Shown here: positions 25,790-34,469 of the stretch, piece after piece
How the letters are laid out: every line of letters begins with the position of its first letter
Position numbering within the stretch: position 1 is the stretch's first letter
NCBI GenBank assembly: GCA_052145115.1
Contig: JBKQPG010000094.1
Coordinates: 1-64,000 of the forward strand
DNA: 64,000 bases
Direction: 5' to 3'
From: CAIVVT01 sp052145115
Lineage (GTDB): Bacteria > Acidobacteriota > Terriglobia > Bryobacterales > Bryobacteraceae
Made by a program: the position numbers and the translations under genes
Notes under the pieces: model-generated
The model's input: the letters and a program-made list of their open reading frames with translations, nothing else
Database searches by the model: none
Told to the model about the DNA's origin: nothing

Positions 25790-26554
25790 TCAAGCGGTGC
25801 GCGGGCCGTAGTGCTGCTCGCGCGTCTCGTCGGCGTGTATCTTGCCGTCGCGGATGGTGACGATGCGGTGGGCGTACTCGGCGATATCGCGCTCGTGCGT
25901 GACCAGCACGATGGTGTTGCCCTGCTGGTAGAGCTTCTCGAACAGGGCCATGATGTCGCGGCTGGTGGCGGAGTCCAGGTTGCCGGTGGGCTCGTCGGCC
26001 AGCAGGATCGACGGGTTGTTCACCAGCGCGCGGGCCACGGCAACGCGCTGGCGCTGGCCGCCCGAAAGCTCGTTGGGCTTGTGGTACATGCGCGGTTCGA
26101 GATCCACGATGCGCAAGGCGTGCTTGGCGCGCTCGAGGCGGTCCTGGGCCGGGATGCCGGCGTAGATCAGGGGCAGCTCCACGTTGTGCAGCGCCGTGGC
26201 GCGCGGCAGCAGGTTGAAGGTCTGGAAGACGAAGCCGATCTCCTTGTTGCGGATGCGCGCCAGTTCGTCGTCGTCCATCTCGCTGACCAGGTTGCCGTTG
26301 ATGTAGTAGTCGCCCTTGGTGGGCGAGTCCAGGCAGCCGATCAGATTCATCAGCGTGGACTTGCCCGAGCCCGACGGGCCCATGATGGCGAGGTATTCGC
26401 CGCGGCGGATTTCCAGGTCCACGCCCGACACGGCGTGAATCTCCTGGTCGCCCATGACGTAGGTCTTCCACAGGTCGTAGGTGCGGATGACGATGTTGTC
26501 GCGCCTGAGTTCCTCGGAGCGCGCGTCGCGTTCGGTGCCGGCTGCTGTGGCCAT
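25790..26554 (-). CDS. ABC transporter ATP-binding protein (MacB/LolD type)
   Basis: Nucleotide-binding subunit of a MacB/LolD/FtsE-type system, 254 residues. It has Walker A GPSGSGKST, Q-loop FVFQTFNLLPRATALHNVELPL (MacB-like), signature LSGGQRQRVAVARAL, Walker B ILLADEPTGNLDS and H-loop LVTHERD. A 20-residue N-terminal extension precedes the usual start. GGGAGAACG upstream of ATG is a strong ribosome-binding site. It lies 37 nt after the adaptor gene on the same strand, forming a MacA-type/ATPase pair. The permease that normally follows (MacB membrane domain with an FtsX fold) is not next to it; the following gene is a mutarotase-like protein. Confidence 0.92.
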   Translation of the reverse strand: MATAAGTERDARSEELRRDNIVIRTYDLWKTYVMGDQEIHAVSGVDLEIRRGEYLAIMGPSGSGKSTLMNLIGCLDSPTKGDYYINGNLVSEMDDDELARIRNKEIGFVFQTFNLLPRATALHNVELPLIYAGIPAQDRLERAKHALRIVDLEPRMYHKPNELSGGQRQRVAVARALVNNPSILLADEPTGNLDSATSRDIMALFEKLYQQGNTIVLVTHERDIAEYAHRIVTIRDGKIHADETREQHYGPRTA

Positions 26555-26591
26555 ATCGTTCTCCCTCGTGCCGATCCTGAAGGCCGGCGGC

Positions 26592-28013
26592 CTAAGTTTC
26601 GGTCTTCACCGGCGCCTGGTTGTCCACCTTCACCTTGGCCGCGTTGCGCAGCGTGCGGATCACCTTGTAGCTGCCGGTGATGATCTCATCGCCGTCGTTC
26701 AAACCGGAAAGCACCTCGATGTCGGTGGTGCCCGTGATGCCGGTCTTCACTTCACGAAACTCGGCGGCGTTCTTTTTTATGACGAACACGCCCTGCAACT
26801 CTTCCTTCCTGGCCTTCTCCTTGACCGGATCGAGCGTGCTGGCCTGGACCACCTTGCCGCCCGGCTTCTCGGGCTCCAGGTCGCCACGCTGGCGCACGGT
26901 CAGGGCCTGAATCGGAATCGACAGGACCTTCTGCCGCGTGGCCGTGATGATCTTCGAAGTGCAGGACAATCCGGGCCGGATCGCAGCGGGCGGATTGTCG
27001 AGCGCGATGACGACCTTGAAGTCCTTGGCTTCCTGGCTGGAAACCGCGCTCTGGCTGGCCGCCAGTCCGGTGGAGCGCAGGATCGCGGTGTTGCCGATTT
27101 CGGTCACGTGGCCCTTGAAGGTCTGGTTGGGAATGGCGTCGATGGTGACGTCGGCCGCCTGTCCCAGCTTCACATTCACGATGTCGGTTTCGTCCACCTT
27201 TACTTCGGCCGTGATCAGGCTCATGTCGGCGATGGTCATAATCAGCGAGGCGGAGGAGTTCTGAATGCCCGGCACCACGGTTTCGCCCATGCGAACGGGC
27301 AGGTTGGTAACGATGCCGTCGATGGGACTGGTCGCCATGTGCTTGGCCAGCACGTCATCCACTCGGCGCAGCATCGCCTGCGACTGGGTCACGCGCTTCT
27401 GCGCGCCGTTCAGCTGCGAAGCGGCCTGGTCGCGCTGCGCCAGCATCTGCTGGTACGCCGCCTGGGCGCCACGCAGAACGGCGGCCTGGCTGTCGAGCGT
27501 CGACTTGCGGACGTCGTAATCCTGCTTGGCGATCAGCTTGTCCTTCCACAGCTCCGCGCCGCGCTGAAAATCGATCTGCGCTTTTTCAAGGTCGGCCTTG
27601 GCGCGGTCGACGGCCGCTTGCGCGTTCTGGATGTTGTCATTGGTCGCCTTCAGCCCCGATTCCGCGGCGGCCGAGTCGGCCAGCGCCGAATTCAACGACG
27701 CCTGCTGCGCCTGGACGTCGGCGTCGGCCTGGATATTCTCCAGCCGCGCCAGCACCTGGCCGCGTTTGACGGAGTCGCCCTCCTTCACGTTGATGGCCAC
27801 GATCCGGCCCATCACGTTGGCGCCGATGTTATAGTAATCACGGGGCTTAATCTCGCCGGAGGCGGTCACGACGCTGGTCAGGTCGGAGCGCACTACCTTG
27901 CCCGTCTGGACCGTCACGATGCCGCGCTGGCTCATCTGCACGCTCGCGAACACGCCGCCGGCGACCACGATCACGCCGCCAATTCCAAGGATCCACTTCC
28001 ACTTCCGCTTCAC
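26592..28013 (-). CDS. Periplasmic adaptor protein (HlyD/MacA family)
   Basis: Membrane fusion protein of tripartite efflux or secretion systems, 473 residues. The N-terminal membrane anchor is WILGIGGVIVVAGGVFASV. A biotinyl-lipoyl half-motif follows (VVTASGEIKPRDYYNIGANVMGRIVAINVKEGDSVKRGQVLARLE). A long alpha-helical hairpin (about residues 105-210) is Ala/Gln-rich, and the second lipoyl half is SPIDGIVTNLPVRMGETVVPG. Beta-barrel and membrane-proximal domains occupy about 250-470. GTG start with GGAG upstream. It sits immediately before the ATPase gene. No outer-membrane TolC-type gene is in the window. Confidence 0.9.
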   Translation of the reverse strand: MKRKWKWILGIGGVIVVAGGVFASVQMSQRGIVTVQTGKVVRSDLTSVVTASGEIKPRDYYNIGANVMGRIVAINVKEGDSVKRGQVLARLENIQADADVQAQQASLNSALADSAAAESGLKATNDNIQNAQAAVDRAKADLEKAQIDFQRGAELWKDKLIAKQDYDVRKSTLDSQAAVLRGAQAAYQQMLAQRDQAASQLNGAQKRVTQSQAMLRRVDDVLAKHMATSPIDGIVTNLPVRMGETVVPGIQNSSASLIMTIADMSLITAEVKVDETDIVNVKLGQAADVTIDAIPNQTFKGHVTEIGNTAILRSTGLAASQSAVSSQEAKDFKVVIALDNPPAAIRPGLSCTSKIITATRQKVLSIPIQALTVRQRGDLEPEKPGGKVVQASTLDPVKEKARKEELQGVFVIKKNAAEFREVKTGITGTTDIEVLSGLNDGDEIITGSYKVIRTLRNAAKVKVDNQAPVKTET

Positions 28014-28243
28014 GGATGAATACTCCTGCCTTCTTCTTGTTAGGACGACGACGCTCCCGGATTTGTTCTCACCATTTCACCGGAAAAAGAAGAGAATCCC
28101 GTGGCGGCGGACAACGCACCCGCGCGCGGGGTCTCCGTATGAGGACGGAATGCAGCGCCGAGCCGCTGCAAAATCAACGCCCTGGCTGCTACCTCGATTA
28201 TAGCGGCCCGGACCCGCGCCGTCGCCCGCCCGGCCGCGCGGTG

Positions 28244-28249
28244 TAGAAT
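28244..28249 (+). promoter_or_regulatory. TAGAAT -10-like hexamer upstream of the 28292 gene
   Basis: TAGAAT lies 42 nt upstream of the chosen ATG, in a context (GTG-TAGAAT-CG) shared with other starts in this window. It implies a leader of about 36 nt containing the AGAGGA ribosome-binding site. Confidence 0.4.
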
Positions 28250-28291
28250 CGTGCAGGACCATTTGACGCAGTTTTAATAGAGGATATGAAC

Positions 28292-29188
28292 ATGGATCGA
28301 CGCACGTTTTTAATCAATTCCGCAGCGGCCGCGGTGGGCGCGGCCGGAGTCAACGGGCTCGCCCAGGCCGCCTCGCCACGGCTGCCCATTCGCAAGGCCG
28401 TCGAATTCGCGATGCTGCCCAAGGAGCTGAGCCCAGTGGCGCGGCTGCGGCTGGCCAAAGAGTGCGGCTTCGAGGCGGTCGAGATCGGCACGCAGCCGGA
28501 TCCCCGCCTGGCGGAAGAGTACAAGCGGGCCTCGGACGATGCGGGCCTACCGATCCACTCCGTGATGAACATGGGGCACTGGCAATACCCGCTGACGAGC
28601 CCCGATCCGGAGGTGGTGGCGCGCTGCCTGAAGGGCATGGAGACGAGCCTGGACAACGCCAAGCTGTGGGGCGCCCAAACCGTGCTGCTGGTGCCGGGCG
28701 TGGTCACGCCGCAGGTCACTTATCAACAGGCCTGGGAGCGCAGCCAGCGCGAGATCCGCAAGCTGATTCCGCTGGCCGAGCAGCACAAGGTGATCATCGG
28801 CATCGAGGAGGTCTGGAACAAGTTCCTGCTGAGCCCGCTGGAGATGGCGCACTATATCGACGAATTCCACAGTCCCTGGATCCGCGCCTACTTCGACGTC
28901 GGCAACGTGGTGCTGTACGGGTATCCGCAGGACTGGATCCGCACGCTCGGCCCGCGCATCATCAAGTTGCACATCAAGGACTTCACCGCACGCCGCAACA
29001 AGCAGATCGACAAGACCGTCCTCGACTGGGTCAATCTGCGGGACGGCGACATCGACTGGAAGGCGATTTACCAGGCCTTGAAGGAGATCGGGTACAAGGG
29101 CGTTGCGACCACGGAACTGGAGGGCGGCGACGCTGCGTATTTAAAGGATGTCAACCGGCGATTTGACGCCATCCTCGAGGGCGCCTAG
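28292..29188 (+). CDS. Sugar phosphate isomerase/epimerase family, Tat-exported
   Basis: Xylose-isomerase-like TIM barrel, 298 residues. ATG 28292 is preferred over ATG 28286 because AGAGGA (28279-28284) is 7 nt from the former and only 1 nt from the latter. The twin-arginine signal MDRRTFLINSAAAAVGAAGV indicates export. Metal-site candidates typical of AP_endonuc_2 proteins: Glu in IGIEEVWNKFLLS, Asp in AYFDVGNVVLYG, His in IIKLHIKDFTAR, and Glu in GVATTELEGGDAAYL. The reaction is unknown; exported members often accompany Gfo/Idh/MocA proteins. sppA starts 27 nt after its stop, so the two may be co-transcribed, but functionally they look unrelated. Confidence 0.82.
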   Translation: MDRRTFLINSAAAAVGAAGVNGLAQAASPRLPIRKAVEFAMLPKELSPVARLRLAKECGFEAVEIGTQPDPRLAEEYKRASDDAGLPIHSVMNMGHWQYPLTSPDPEVVARCLKGMETSLDNAKLWGAQTVLLVPGVVTPQVTYQQAWERSQREIRKLIPLAEQHKVIIGIEEVWNKFLLSPLEMAHYIDEFHSPWIRAYFDVGNVVLYGYPQDWIRTLGPRIIKLHIKDFTARRNKQIDKTVLDWVNLRDGDIDWKAIYQALKEIGYKGVATTELEGGDAAYLKDVNRRFDAILEGA

Positions 29189-29215
29189 TTTCGTTGGAAG
29201 GGAGACAACCCGCGC

Positions 29216-30949
29216 ATGAAGAAGTTCCTGTTGGGCATTGTGGCCGGCATCGTGATTGCCGGCGTGGCGCTGGTGGTGCTGTTTTTCGCCGCGGTGCGCT
29301 GGTCGGCCCAGACGCCGTCGGTGCCCGCCAGCGGCATTCTGGCCGTGAATCTGACGGGGGATGTGCCCGAAGGGCTGGCCGATGTGCCGCCGATCCCGGC
29401 GCTGGCCCGCCAGGCGCCGCTGGCCATGGTGGAGTGGTGGAACCTGTTGCGCGCGGCCGGGCGGGACCCTCGGGTGAAAGGCCTGCTGCTGCGGCCCCGG
29501 CAGCTCAGCGCGGGTTGGGGCAAGATGCAGGAGCTGCGCACGGGCATCGAAACTTTCAAGCGCTCGCGCAAGCCGGTCTACGCGTGGCTGGAGACTCCCA
29601 GCCTGCGGGAGTATTACCTGGCTTCCGCGGCCGACCGGATCTACCTGGCGCCGGAGGACTACCTGGACGTGAAAGGCCTGCGCCTGGAAGCCATGTACTT
29701 CAAGGGCACGCTCGACAAGCTGGGCGTACAGTTCGAAGTCGAGCACATGGGCAAGTACAAGGACGCCGGCGATATGTTCACCCGCAAGGACATGAGCCCG
29801 GAGACCAAGGAGTCGCTCAACGCGCTGCTGGACGGGATCTGGGACAACGTCACGTCCACGATCGGCCCGGCGCGCCGGATGAAGCCCGAACAGTTTCGCG
29901 CGCTGGTAGACCAAGCGCCGATGCTGGCACCGGCGGCGGTGAAGTCGGGGCTGGTGGATGAGCTGAGCTACCTGCCGGCCGTGCAGCTGGCCCTGACCAG
30001 AAAGGCCGGGCTGGCCGCGTGGGTCTCGATCAGTCCGCAACTTCTGTTGAGCGACATCCAGCCGCCGCGGAAAAGCCAGCGGATCGCCTATCTGGTGGCC
30101 GAGGGCGACATCCTACGCGGCGCGCCGGATAATCCCTGGGGCCGCGAGATCGGGATCACGCCGGCGCCGGTGACGCGGCTGGTGAAGAGCATCGCCGACG
30201 ATGCGACGATCAAGGGCGTGATTGTGCGGGTCGAATCGCCTGGCGGCGATGCGATCGCCTCGGACGAGATCCTGGAGTCGCTCAAGGATCTGGCCCGCAG
30301 GAAGCCGGTGGTGGTGTCGATGTCCGACGTGGCGGCCTCGGGCGGCTACTACATCGCCATGACTGGCGACCCGGTGGTGGCCTATCCCACGACGATCACC
30401 GGCTCGATCGGGGTGATCTACGGGAAGGCCAATGTGAAGGGCCTGTACGACAAGCTGGGCTTTTCGACCGAGACGCTGACGCGCGGCAGGTTCGCCGACA
30501 TCGACTCCGCCACCAAGCCCATGTCGCCGGAGGGCCGCAAGAAGCTGCAGGAATCGCTGCAGTCGATTTATAGCGCCTTTCTGAAGCACGTCGCCGAGGG
30601 GCGGAAATCGAAGGTCGAGGCCATCGAGCCGCTGGCGCAGGGCCGCGTGTGGATCGGCTCCGACGCGTACAAAAACCACCTGGTCGACGAGCTGGGCGGG
30701 ATCGACCGGGCCGTCGAGCTGTTGCAGCACAAAGGGGCGCTGGCGGCGGGCGTTGAGGCCAAGCTGATCGTCTACCCGGGGCGCAAGAGCTTCTGGGAAA
30801 TGCTGCTGGGCATGAGCGACAATGCCGCGTCCGCGTCTCAGACGCCGGAAGAGTGGCTGCTGGTCCACGCCGGCGCCGAAAGCGGAGTATTGCCCTACCT
30901 GGAGGGCGGCATGCTGCGCGTCATGCCGTTCCGCATCCAGATCCGCTAG
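29216..30949 (+). CDS. sppA: Signal peptide peptidase SppA, long form
   Basis: Membrane-bound serine protease that digests cleaved signal peptides. The 577-residue protein has one N-terminal membrane segment (FLLGIVAGIVIAGVALVVLFF) and two tandem S49 domains, as in the E. coli 67-kDa enzyme. The catalytic Lys180 is in EHMGKYKDAGD of the first domain and the nucleophile Ser375 is in DVAASGGYYIAM of the second, the expected split dyad. It also has VRVESPGGDAIASDEI and TITGSIGVIYGKAN. The ATG has a weak upstream purine tract. It converges with the sigma factor gene, leaving only 7 nt between the two stops. Confidence 0.95.
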   Translation: MKKFLLGIVAGIVIAGVALVVLFFAAVRWSAQTPSVPASGILAVNLTGDVPEGLADVPPIPALARQAPLAMVEWWNLLRAAGRDPRVKGLLLRPRQLSAGWGKMQELRTGIETFKRSRKPVYAWLETPSLREYYLASAADRIYLAPEDYLDVKGLRLEAMYFKGTLDKLGVQFEVEHMGKYKDAGDMFTRKDMSPETKESLNALLDGIWDNVTSTIGPARRMKPEQFRALVDQAPMLAPAAVKSGLVDELSYLPAVQLALTRKAGLAAWVSISPQLLLSDIQPPRKSQRIAYLVAEGDILRGAPDNPWGREIGITPAPVTRLVKSIADDATIKGVIVRVESPGGDAIASDEILESLKDLARRKPVVVSMSDVAASGGYYIAMTGDPVVAYPTTITGSIGVIYGKANVKGLYDKLGFSTETLTRGRFADIDSATKPMSPEGRKKLQESLQSIYSAFLKHVAEGRKSKVEAIEPLAQGRVWIGSDAYKNHLVDELGGIDRAVELLQHKGALAAGVEAKLIVYPGRKSFWEMLLGMSDNAASASQTPEEWLLVHAGAESGVLPYLEGGMLRVMPFRIQIR

Positions 30950-30956
30950 CGCGGCC

Positions 30957-31697
30957 TCAAGCGGCGGAAAGCGAGCCGGCCAGGCGACCGGCAGCCAGCG
31001 CCCGCTTCATCTTGTCGAGGGCCGACTTGTGAATCTGCGAGACGCGGCTCTCGTTCACGCCGAGTGTGCGTCCGATGGCGCGCATGCTCCAGTCGCCCGA
31101 GTAATACATCAGGACCACCTGGCGGTGCCGTTCGGGCAGAACCTCCAGCGCCTTGCGAACCAGATCCTGCGCCTCGTGGGCTTCATATAGCCTGTCCGGA
31201 TGCAAATCCTCACAGCACGGGAAGTCGGGCGCGGGCATGTCGTCCTGGCGTTCCTGGCGGCTCGAGAGCGAGGCCACGGGGCCGAGGCTGAAAAAGCGCA
31301 GCTTGCGGTGGTCCACGGGCGCGGGCGAACCATCCGCCGCCTCCGCCAGTGCCATGGCCTTGCGCTGCCGGCGCTGGCTGCGGGTGGCCCAGTCCAGTGC
31401 GCGCAAGGCGTCCAGGATCGCGCCGCGGATGCGGTAGCGGGCGTAGGCCGGGAAGGGGATGCCTTTGGCGGGGTCGTACCGCCGCACGGCGTCAATCAAG
31501 CCCAACGTGCCGGTCTGAATCAGGTCCTCGAGCTCCACCTGGACCGGCAGCGACGACGCGATGCGCGCGGCGATGAAGCGCACCAGCCCCAGGTTGCCGG
31601 TGACCGCCGCATCCTCCGCCGCCTGAGCCGCAACCGCCGGGGCGTTGCGTCGCGGCGTCGCTGTCCGAACTGCCGCCGCGGCCATGACCGTTGCCAT
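30957..31697 (-). CDS. FliA/WhiG-type alternative sigma factor (sigma-28 family)
   Basis: RNA polymerase sigma factor of 246 residues. The start at 31697 is set by GGGAGG six nt upstream; an in-frame start 24 nt further up has none. Region 2: VELEDLIQTGTLGLIDAVRRYDPAKGIPFPAYARYRIRGAILDALRALDW, the FliA hallmark RIRGAxLDxLRxxDW. Regions 3-4: ALEVLPERHRQVVLMYYSGDWSMRAIGRTLGVNESRVSQIHKSALDKMKRAL, a complete helix-turn-helix. It is slightly Ala-rich at the N-terminus. In many bacteria this class controls motility or morphology, but no flagellar or chemotaxis gene is near. The next gene upstream, divergent, has a PilZ-like domain. Confidence 0.82.
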   Translation of the reverse strand: MATVMAAAAVRTATPRRNAPAVAAQAAEDAAVTGNLGLVRFIAARIASSLPVQVELEDLIQTGTLGLIDAVRRYDPAKGIPFPAYARYRIRGAILDALRALDWATRSQRRQRKAMALAEAADGSPAPVDHRKLRFFSLGPVASLSSRQERQDDMPAPDFPCCEDLHPDRLYEAHEAQDLVRKALEVLPERHRQVVLMYYSGDWSMRAIGRTLGVNESRVSQIHKSALDKMKRALAAGRLAGSLSAA

Positions 31698-31963
31698 ATC
31701 GTTCCTCCCTGCCTGGACCACCAGAGTGATCTGGGCTGACGACGGAGAGAATGCACGGTCCCGGCCAAACGATCAGTGAGATTTAACATGCGTACTATCA
31801 ACAGCTTACATAAAATGTCACGCCATACAGGACTGGCGATGGCAGTATGTTTGTTCCGTTTTGGTTCCAGCGCGGAACAGGTGTCGAATTTTGAGACGAG
31901 AAGACCCTGCGGGCCGCTGATTTTATGCTCAAGCCTCCCGGTGCATGTGCCGATATAGGATCC

Positions 31964-32395
31964 ATGGGGATTACCGATCGGCGGCGGTACGGCCGGCTGC
32001 TGTGCGCCGGCCTGGTGGAAGTGCGCTGGTCGGACGAGCACGGCTTTCCGTGTGAGACCGTAGCCAATCTGGACGACGTTTCTCCCGGCGGCGCCTGCCT
32101 GCTCCTGGATTGCCGGATCCCTCCCGGGACGCGGATCGCGGTCGGCCATCTGATTTGCCAGGTGGAAGCAGAGACCCGCTATTGCCGCCCATCACAATTA
32201 GGTTGGGTGGTCGGGGCGCAGTTCCTGACCGGCAAGATGCCGGGCATCCGGGCCTGCAGTCCCAAACACTGTGTGGACCCCAAAACCATCCCCGCGGATC
32301 TGCCCCCGCGCGACGGGCGCCAGCTTGCCCCCGATGTGCGCAGCACGGTCGGCTGCATGACCCTGTACGAAGCCGTGAGCAATAAAGAATGGTGA
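31964..32395 (+). CDS. PilZ-like domain protein (possible c-di-GMP effector)
   Basis: 143 residues. PilZ pattern: RRRYGR near the N-terminus (RxxxR) and, about 33 residues later, DVSPGGACLLL (D/NxSxxG), followed by PPGTRIAVGHLICQVEAETRY and LGWVVGAQFL at the domain end. The C-terminal 55 residues are Pro/Cys-rich and have no recognised domain. ATG 31964 has a close AGGA; an alternative ATG at 31925 has none. It is divergent from the sigma factor across an AT-richer 266-bp gap (31698-31963) in which no clear promoter could be fixed. A c-di-GMP function is inferred from the motif pair alone. Confidence 0.6.
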   Translation: MGITDRRRYGRLLCAGLVEVRWSDEHGFPCETVANLDDVSPGGACLLLDCRIPPGTRIAVGHLICQVEAETRYCRPSQLGWVVGAQFLTGKMPGIRACSPKHCVDPKTIPADLPPRDGRQLAPDVRSTVGCMTLYEAVSNKEW

Positions 32396-32455
32396 AGCGC
32401 CCTGGGCGCCGGTTGGCAGGCGGGGAGTGGCGAGGCCGGGCGAGCCTCGGAATCC

Positions 32456-32902
32456 TCAGTTCACCTTGGCGGACTGGTGGGCGACGAGCTGCCACTGGCC
32501 ATGGCGCTTGACGAAGACGTGCAGGAAGGCCAGCGTGGCCGGAGTCTGAGTGTTGTTGGGACCGAGCGTGACCACTTTGACCCGGCCGAAGGTGAGCGCG
32601 GTGTCCTTGGAGAGGATCTGAACGCGCGGCTCGGCCTCGTAGTCGGCGTTGAAGTAGCGCGCCTTGCCGGTCTTCAGCTTGTCGATGTAACTGGCCTTGG
32701 TATCGCTGCCGCCGGTGGAGTGGGTATAGGTGAGGTCGTCGGCGAGGACCTTGTCGAGCAGCGCGAAATCATTGTGAGAGACGCCCGTGGACCAGCCCTT
32801 TTCGGCGGCCAGGACGGCGTCGTGTTCCTTATCGGCGGCCAGAAGCGCCGGCGCGGCCAGGCAGCCGGCCAGCGCAAGCGTGAGCAGACAATGGCGCATC
32901 AT
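32456..32902 (-). CDS. Secreted NTF2-like (DUF4440/SnoaL-type) protein
   Basis: 148 residues with a signal peptide (MMRHCLLTLALAGCLAAPALLAA). The rest is one NTF2-like cone-shaped domain: AVLAAEKGWSTGVSHNDFALLDKVLADDLTYTHSTGG, TKASYIDKLKTG and the strand pair LTFGRVKVVTLG and LAFLHVFVKRHGQWQLVAHQSAKVN, the classic DUF4440 ending. Such domains bind small molecules or act as nuclear-transport-factor-like scaffolds; the role here is unknown. TAGAAT ends 6 nt before the first ATG, with no Shine-Dalgarno sequence, consistent with a leaderless start. Confidence 0.85.
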   Translation of the reverse strand: MMRHCLLTLALAGCLAAPALLAADKEHDAVLAAEKGWSTGVSHNDFALLDKVLADDLTYTHSTGGSDTKASYIDKLKTGKARYFNADYEAEPRVQILSKDTALTFGRVKVVTLGPNNTQTPATLAFLHVFVKRHGQWQLVAHQSAKVN

Positions 32903-32908
32903 GTGCGT

Positions 32909-32914
32909 ATTCTA
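32909..32914 (-). promoter_or_regulatory. TAGAAT -10-like element placed for a leaderless transcript
   Basis: Minus strand TAGAAT (32914-32909), then 6 nt (ACGCAC), then ATG at 32902. No ribosome-binding site. Confidence 0.5.
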
Positions 32915-32983
32915 CGACGTGGCGCGCGCTAGCGTCACGACCGCTGGTGCAGCACCCAGGCCGGCGCTCCAGCCATCCGGGGA

Positions 32984-34387
32984 TCAGCTATCGATCCGCC
33001 CGGGCATGTCGGCCAGGACGTAGGCCAGCACGGCCAGCGATGCGACGTTGAGCCGGAACTCGCGCGGGTCGATCTTGTCGAGAGTATCGGCTTCGGAATG
33101 GTGCCATTCGAAGTAGCGCAGGCCGACGGTGCGGTGGCCGAAGCCGGGCACGCCCTCGCGCATCAGCGGGGCGATGTCGGCCCCGCCTCCGCCTTTGGAA
33201 ATCTCTCCGGCGCCGATGCCGTCGAGGAGCTTGCCGATCTGCCGGGCGCGCTGAAGAGCGCGGTTCAGCACCTCGTCGGATGCGCCCGCGATGGAGAAGC
33301 CGTAGCCGACGGGGCGTTCGGCGCCGCTATCCATCTCGATGACCGCGACGTGGTTCTTTAGCGCGTCGCCGACCCATTTCCGATACGCCGCGGCGCCCGC
33401 GCCGGTGTGCTCCTCGTCGGTCCAGAAAACCAGGCGCACGGTGCGGCGGGGGATCAGGCCGAGCTGCTTCATCAGCACCACCGCCTGCCAGCAGGCGGTG
33501 AAGCCGCAGCCGTCGTCCTGCGCGCCCTGGCCGACGTCCCAGGAGTCGATATGGCCGCCCAACAGGACGATCTCCTCGGGCCGTTCGCGGCCGGGGAGCT
33601 CGCCGACGACGTTGGCCGAATCGGCGTCGGGCAGAGTCTCGGCGGACATTTTCAGTTGGAGGCGGACGGTGTTGCCGGCGTCGATCAGGCGCGCCATGCG
33701 CAGCGCGTCCTCGATTGAGACGGCGGCGTGGGGAATCCGCGGGACCACCGGGTCGTACTGCATTGCGCCGGTGTGGGGATCGCGCAGGCTGAGCGGCGTG
33801 ACGGAACGGACCAGCGAGGCGACGGCGCCCAGCCTGGCCGCGCGGATGGCGCCGTTGGTACGGTACTGGACGGTGCGGCCGTAGCCCTGCCAGGGCACGT
33901 TGTAGAGCACGATCCGGCCGCGCACCTTGTCCGCGCCCAGAGCCTCCAGCTCGTCGAAGCTCGAAACGGCGACGACATCGGCGGTGAGCCCCTCGGGCGG
34001 CGTGGCGATGCTGCCGCCGAGACCGAGCAGGAACACCGGCGCGTCCAGCGGCGCCACCAGGCGGGCCGATTCCGCGCCGCGCACCCAATGCGGCACTTTG
34101 ACGGGCGGCGTCTGGACGTTCTCGAGGCCTTCGCGGCGCATTTCCGCGGCGGCCCACTCGATGGCGCGTTCCAGGCCGGAAGAACCGGCGATGCGATGGC
34201 CGATGCGGTCGCACAGGTACGCCAGTTTGTTCCAACCGCCGTCGTCGGTGAGCGCGGCGCCGATCAGGCGCGAGGCGGCGTCGTGGTAGCCGTCAGGGAA
34301 GGCCGGCGCGGGCTGCGCGCGGCCGCTGGCAGTGGCGGCGGCGGCGAAACCGGCCGGTACGGAGGACAGAAAAGCGCGGCGTTGCAT
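32984..34387 (-). CDS. M28 family zinc peptidase (carboxypeptidase Q-like), exported
   Basis: 467 residues. The start at 34387 gives a Tat-like signal (MQRRAFLSSVPAGFAAAATASG); the frame upstream to 34573 runs into the neighbouring divergent gene and is not used. Domain order: N-terminal region (YLCDRIGHRIAGSSGLERAIEWAAAEM), a PA-domain insertion (GLTADVVAVSSFDELEALGADKVRGRIVLYNVPW), then the M28 core. Metal and catalytic residues: His and Asp in GGHIDSWDVGQGAQDDGCG, paired Glu in FWTDEEHTGAG, Asp in EMDSGAE and His in WHHSEADTLDKIDP. This is the plasma glutamate carboxypeptidase type arrangement. It is divergent from the ferrochelatase gene, 82 nt apart. Confidence 0.9.
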   Translation of the reverse strand: MQRRAFLSSVPAGFAAAATASGRAQPAPAFPDGYHDAASRLIGAALTDDGGWNKLAYLCDRIGHRIAGSSGLERAIEWAAAEMRREGLENVQTPPVKVPHWVRGAESARLVAPLDAPVFLLGLGGSIATPPEGLTADVVAVSSFDELEALGADKVRGRIVLYNVPWQGYGRTVQYRTNGAIRAARLGAVASLVRSVTPLSLRDPHTGAMQYDPVVPRIPHAAVSIEDALRMARLIDAGNTVRLQLKMSAETLPDADSANVVGELPGRERPEEIVLLGGHIDSWDVGQGAQDDGCGFTACWQAVVLMKQLGLIPRRTVRLVFWTDEEHTGAGAAAYRKWVGDALKNHVAVIEMDSGAERPVGYGFSIAGASDEVLNRALQRARQIGKLLDGIGAGEISKGGGGADIAPLMREGVPGFGHRTVGLRYFEWHHSEADTLDKIDPREFRLNVASLAVLAYVLADMPGRIDS

Positions 34388-34469
34388 GTGGGGTCCCGGA
34401 ACACGTCGATTGTCGCACAGGGGATGAAGGGTAGCGCGAAATCGCGAGCTGCGGCATCCTAGAAGGCGG

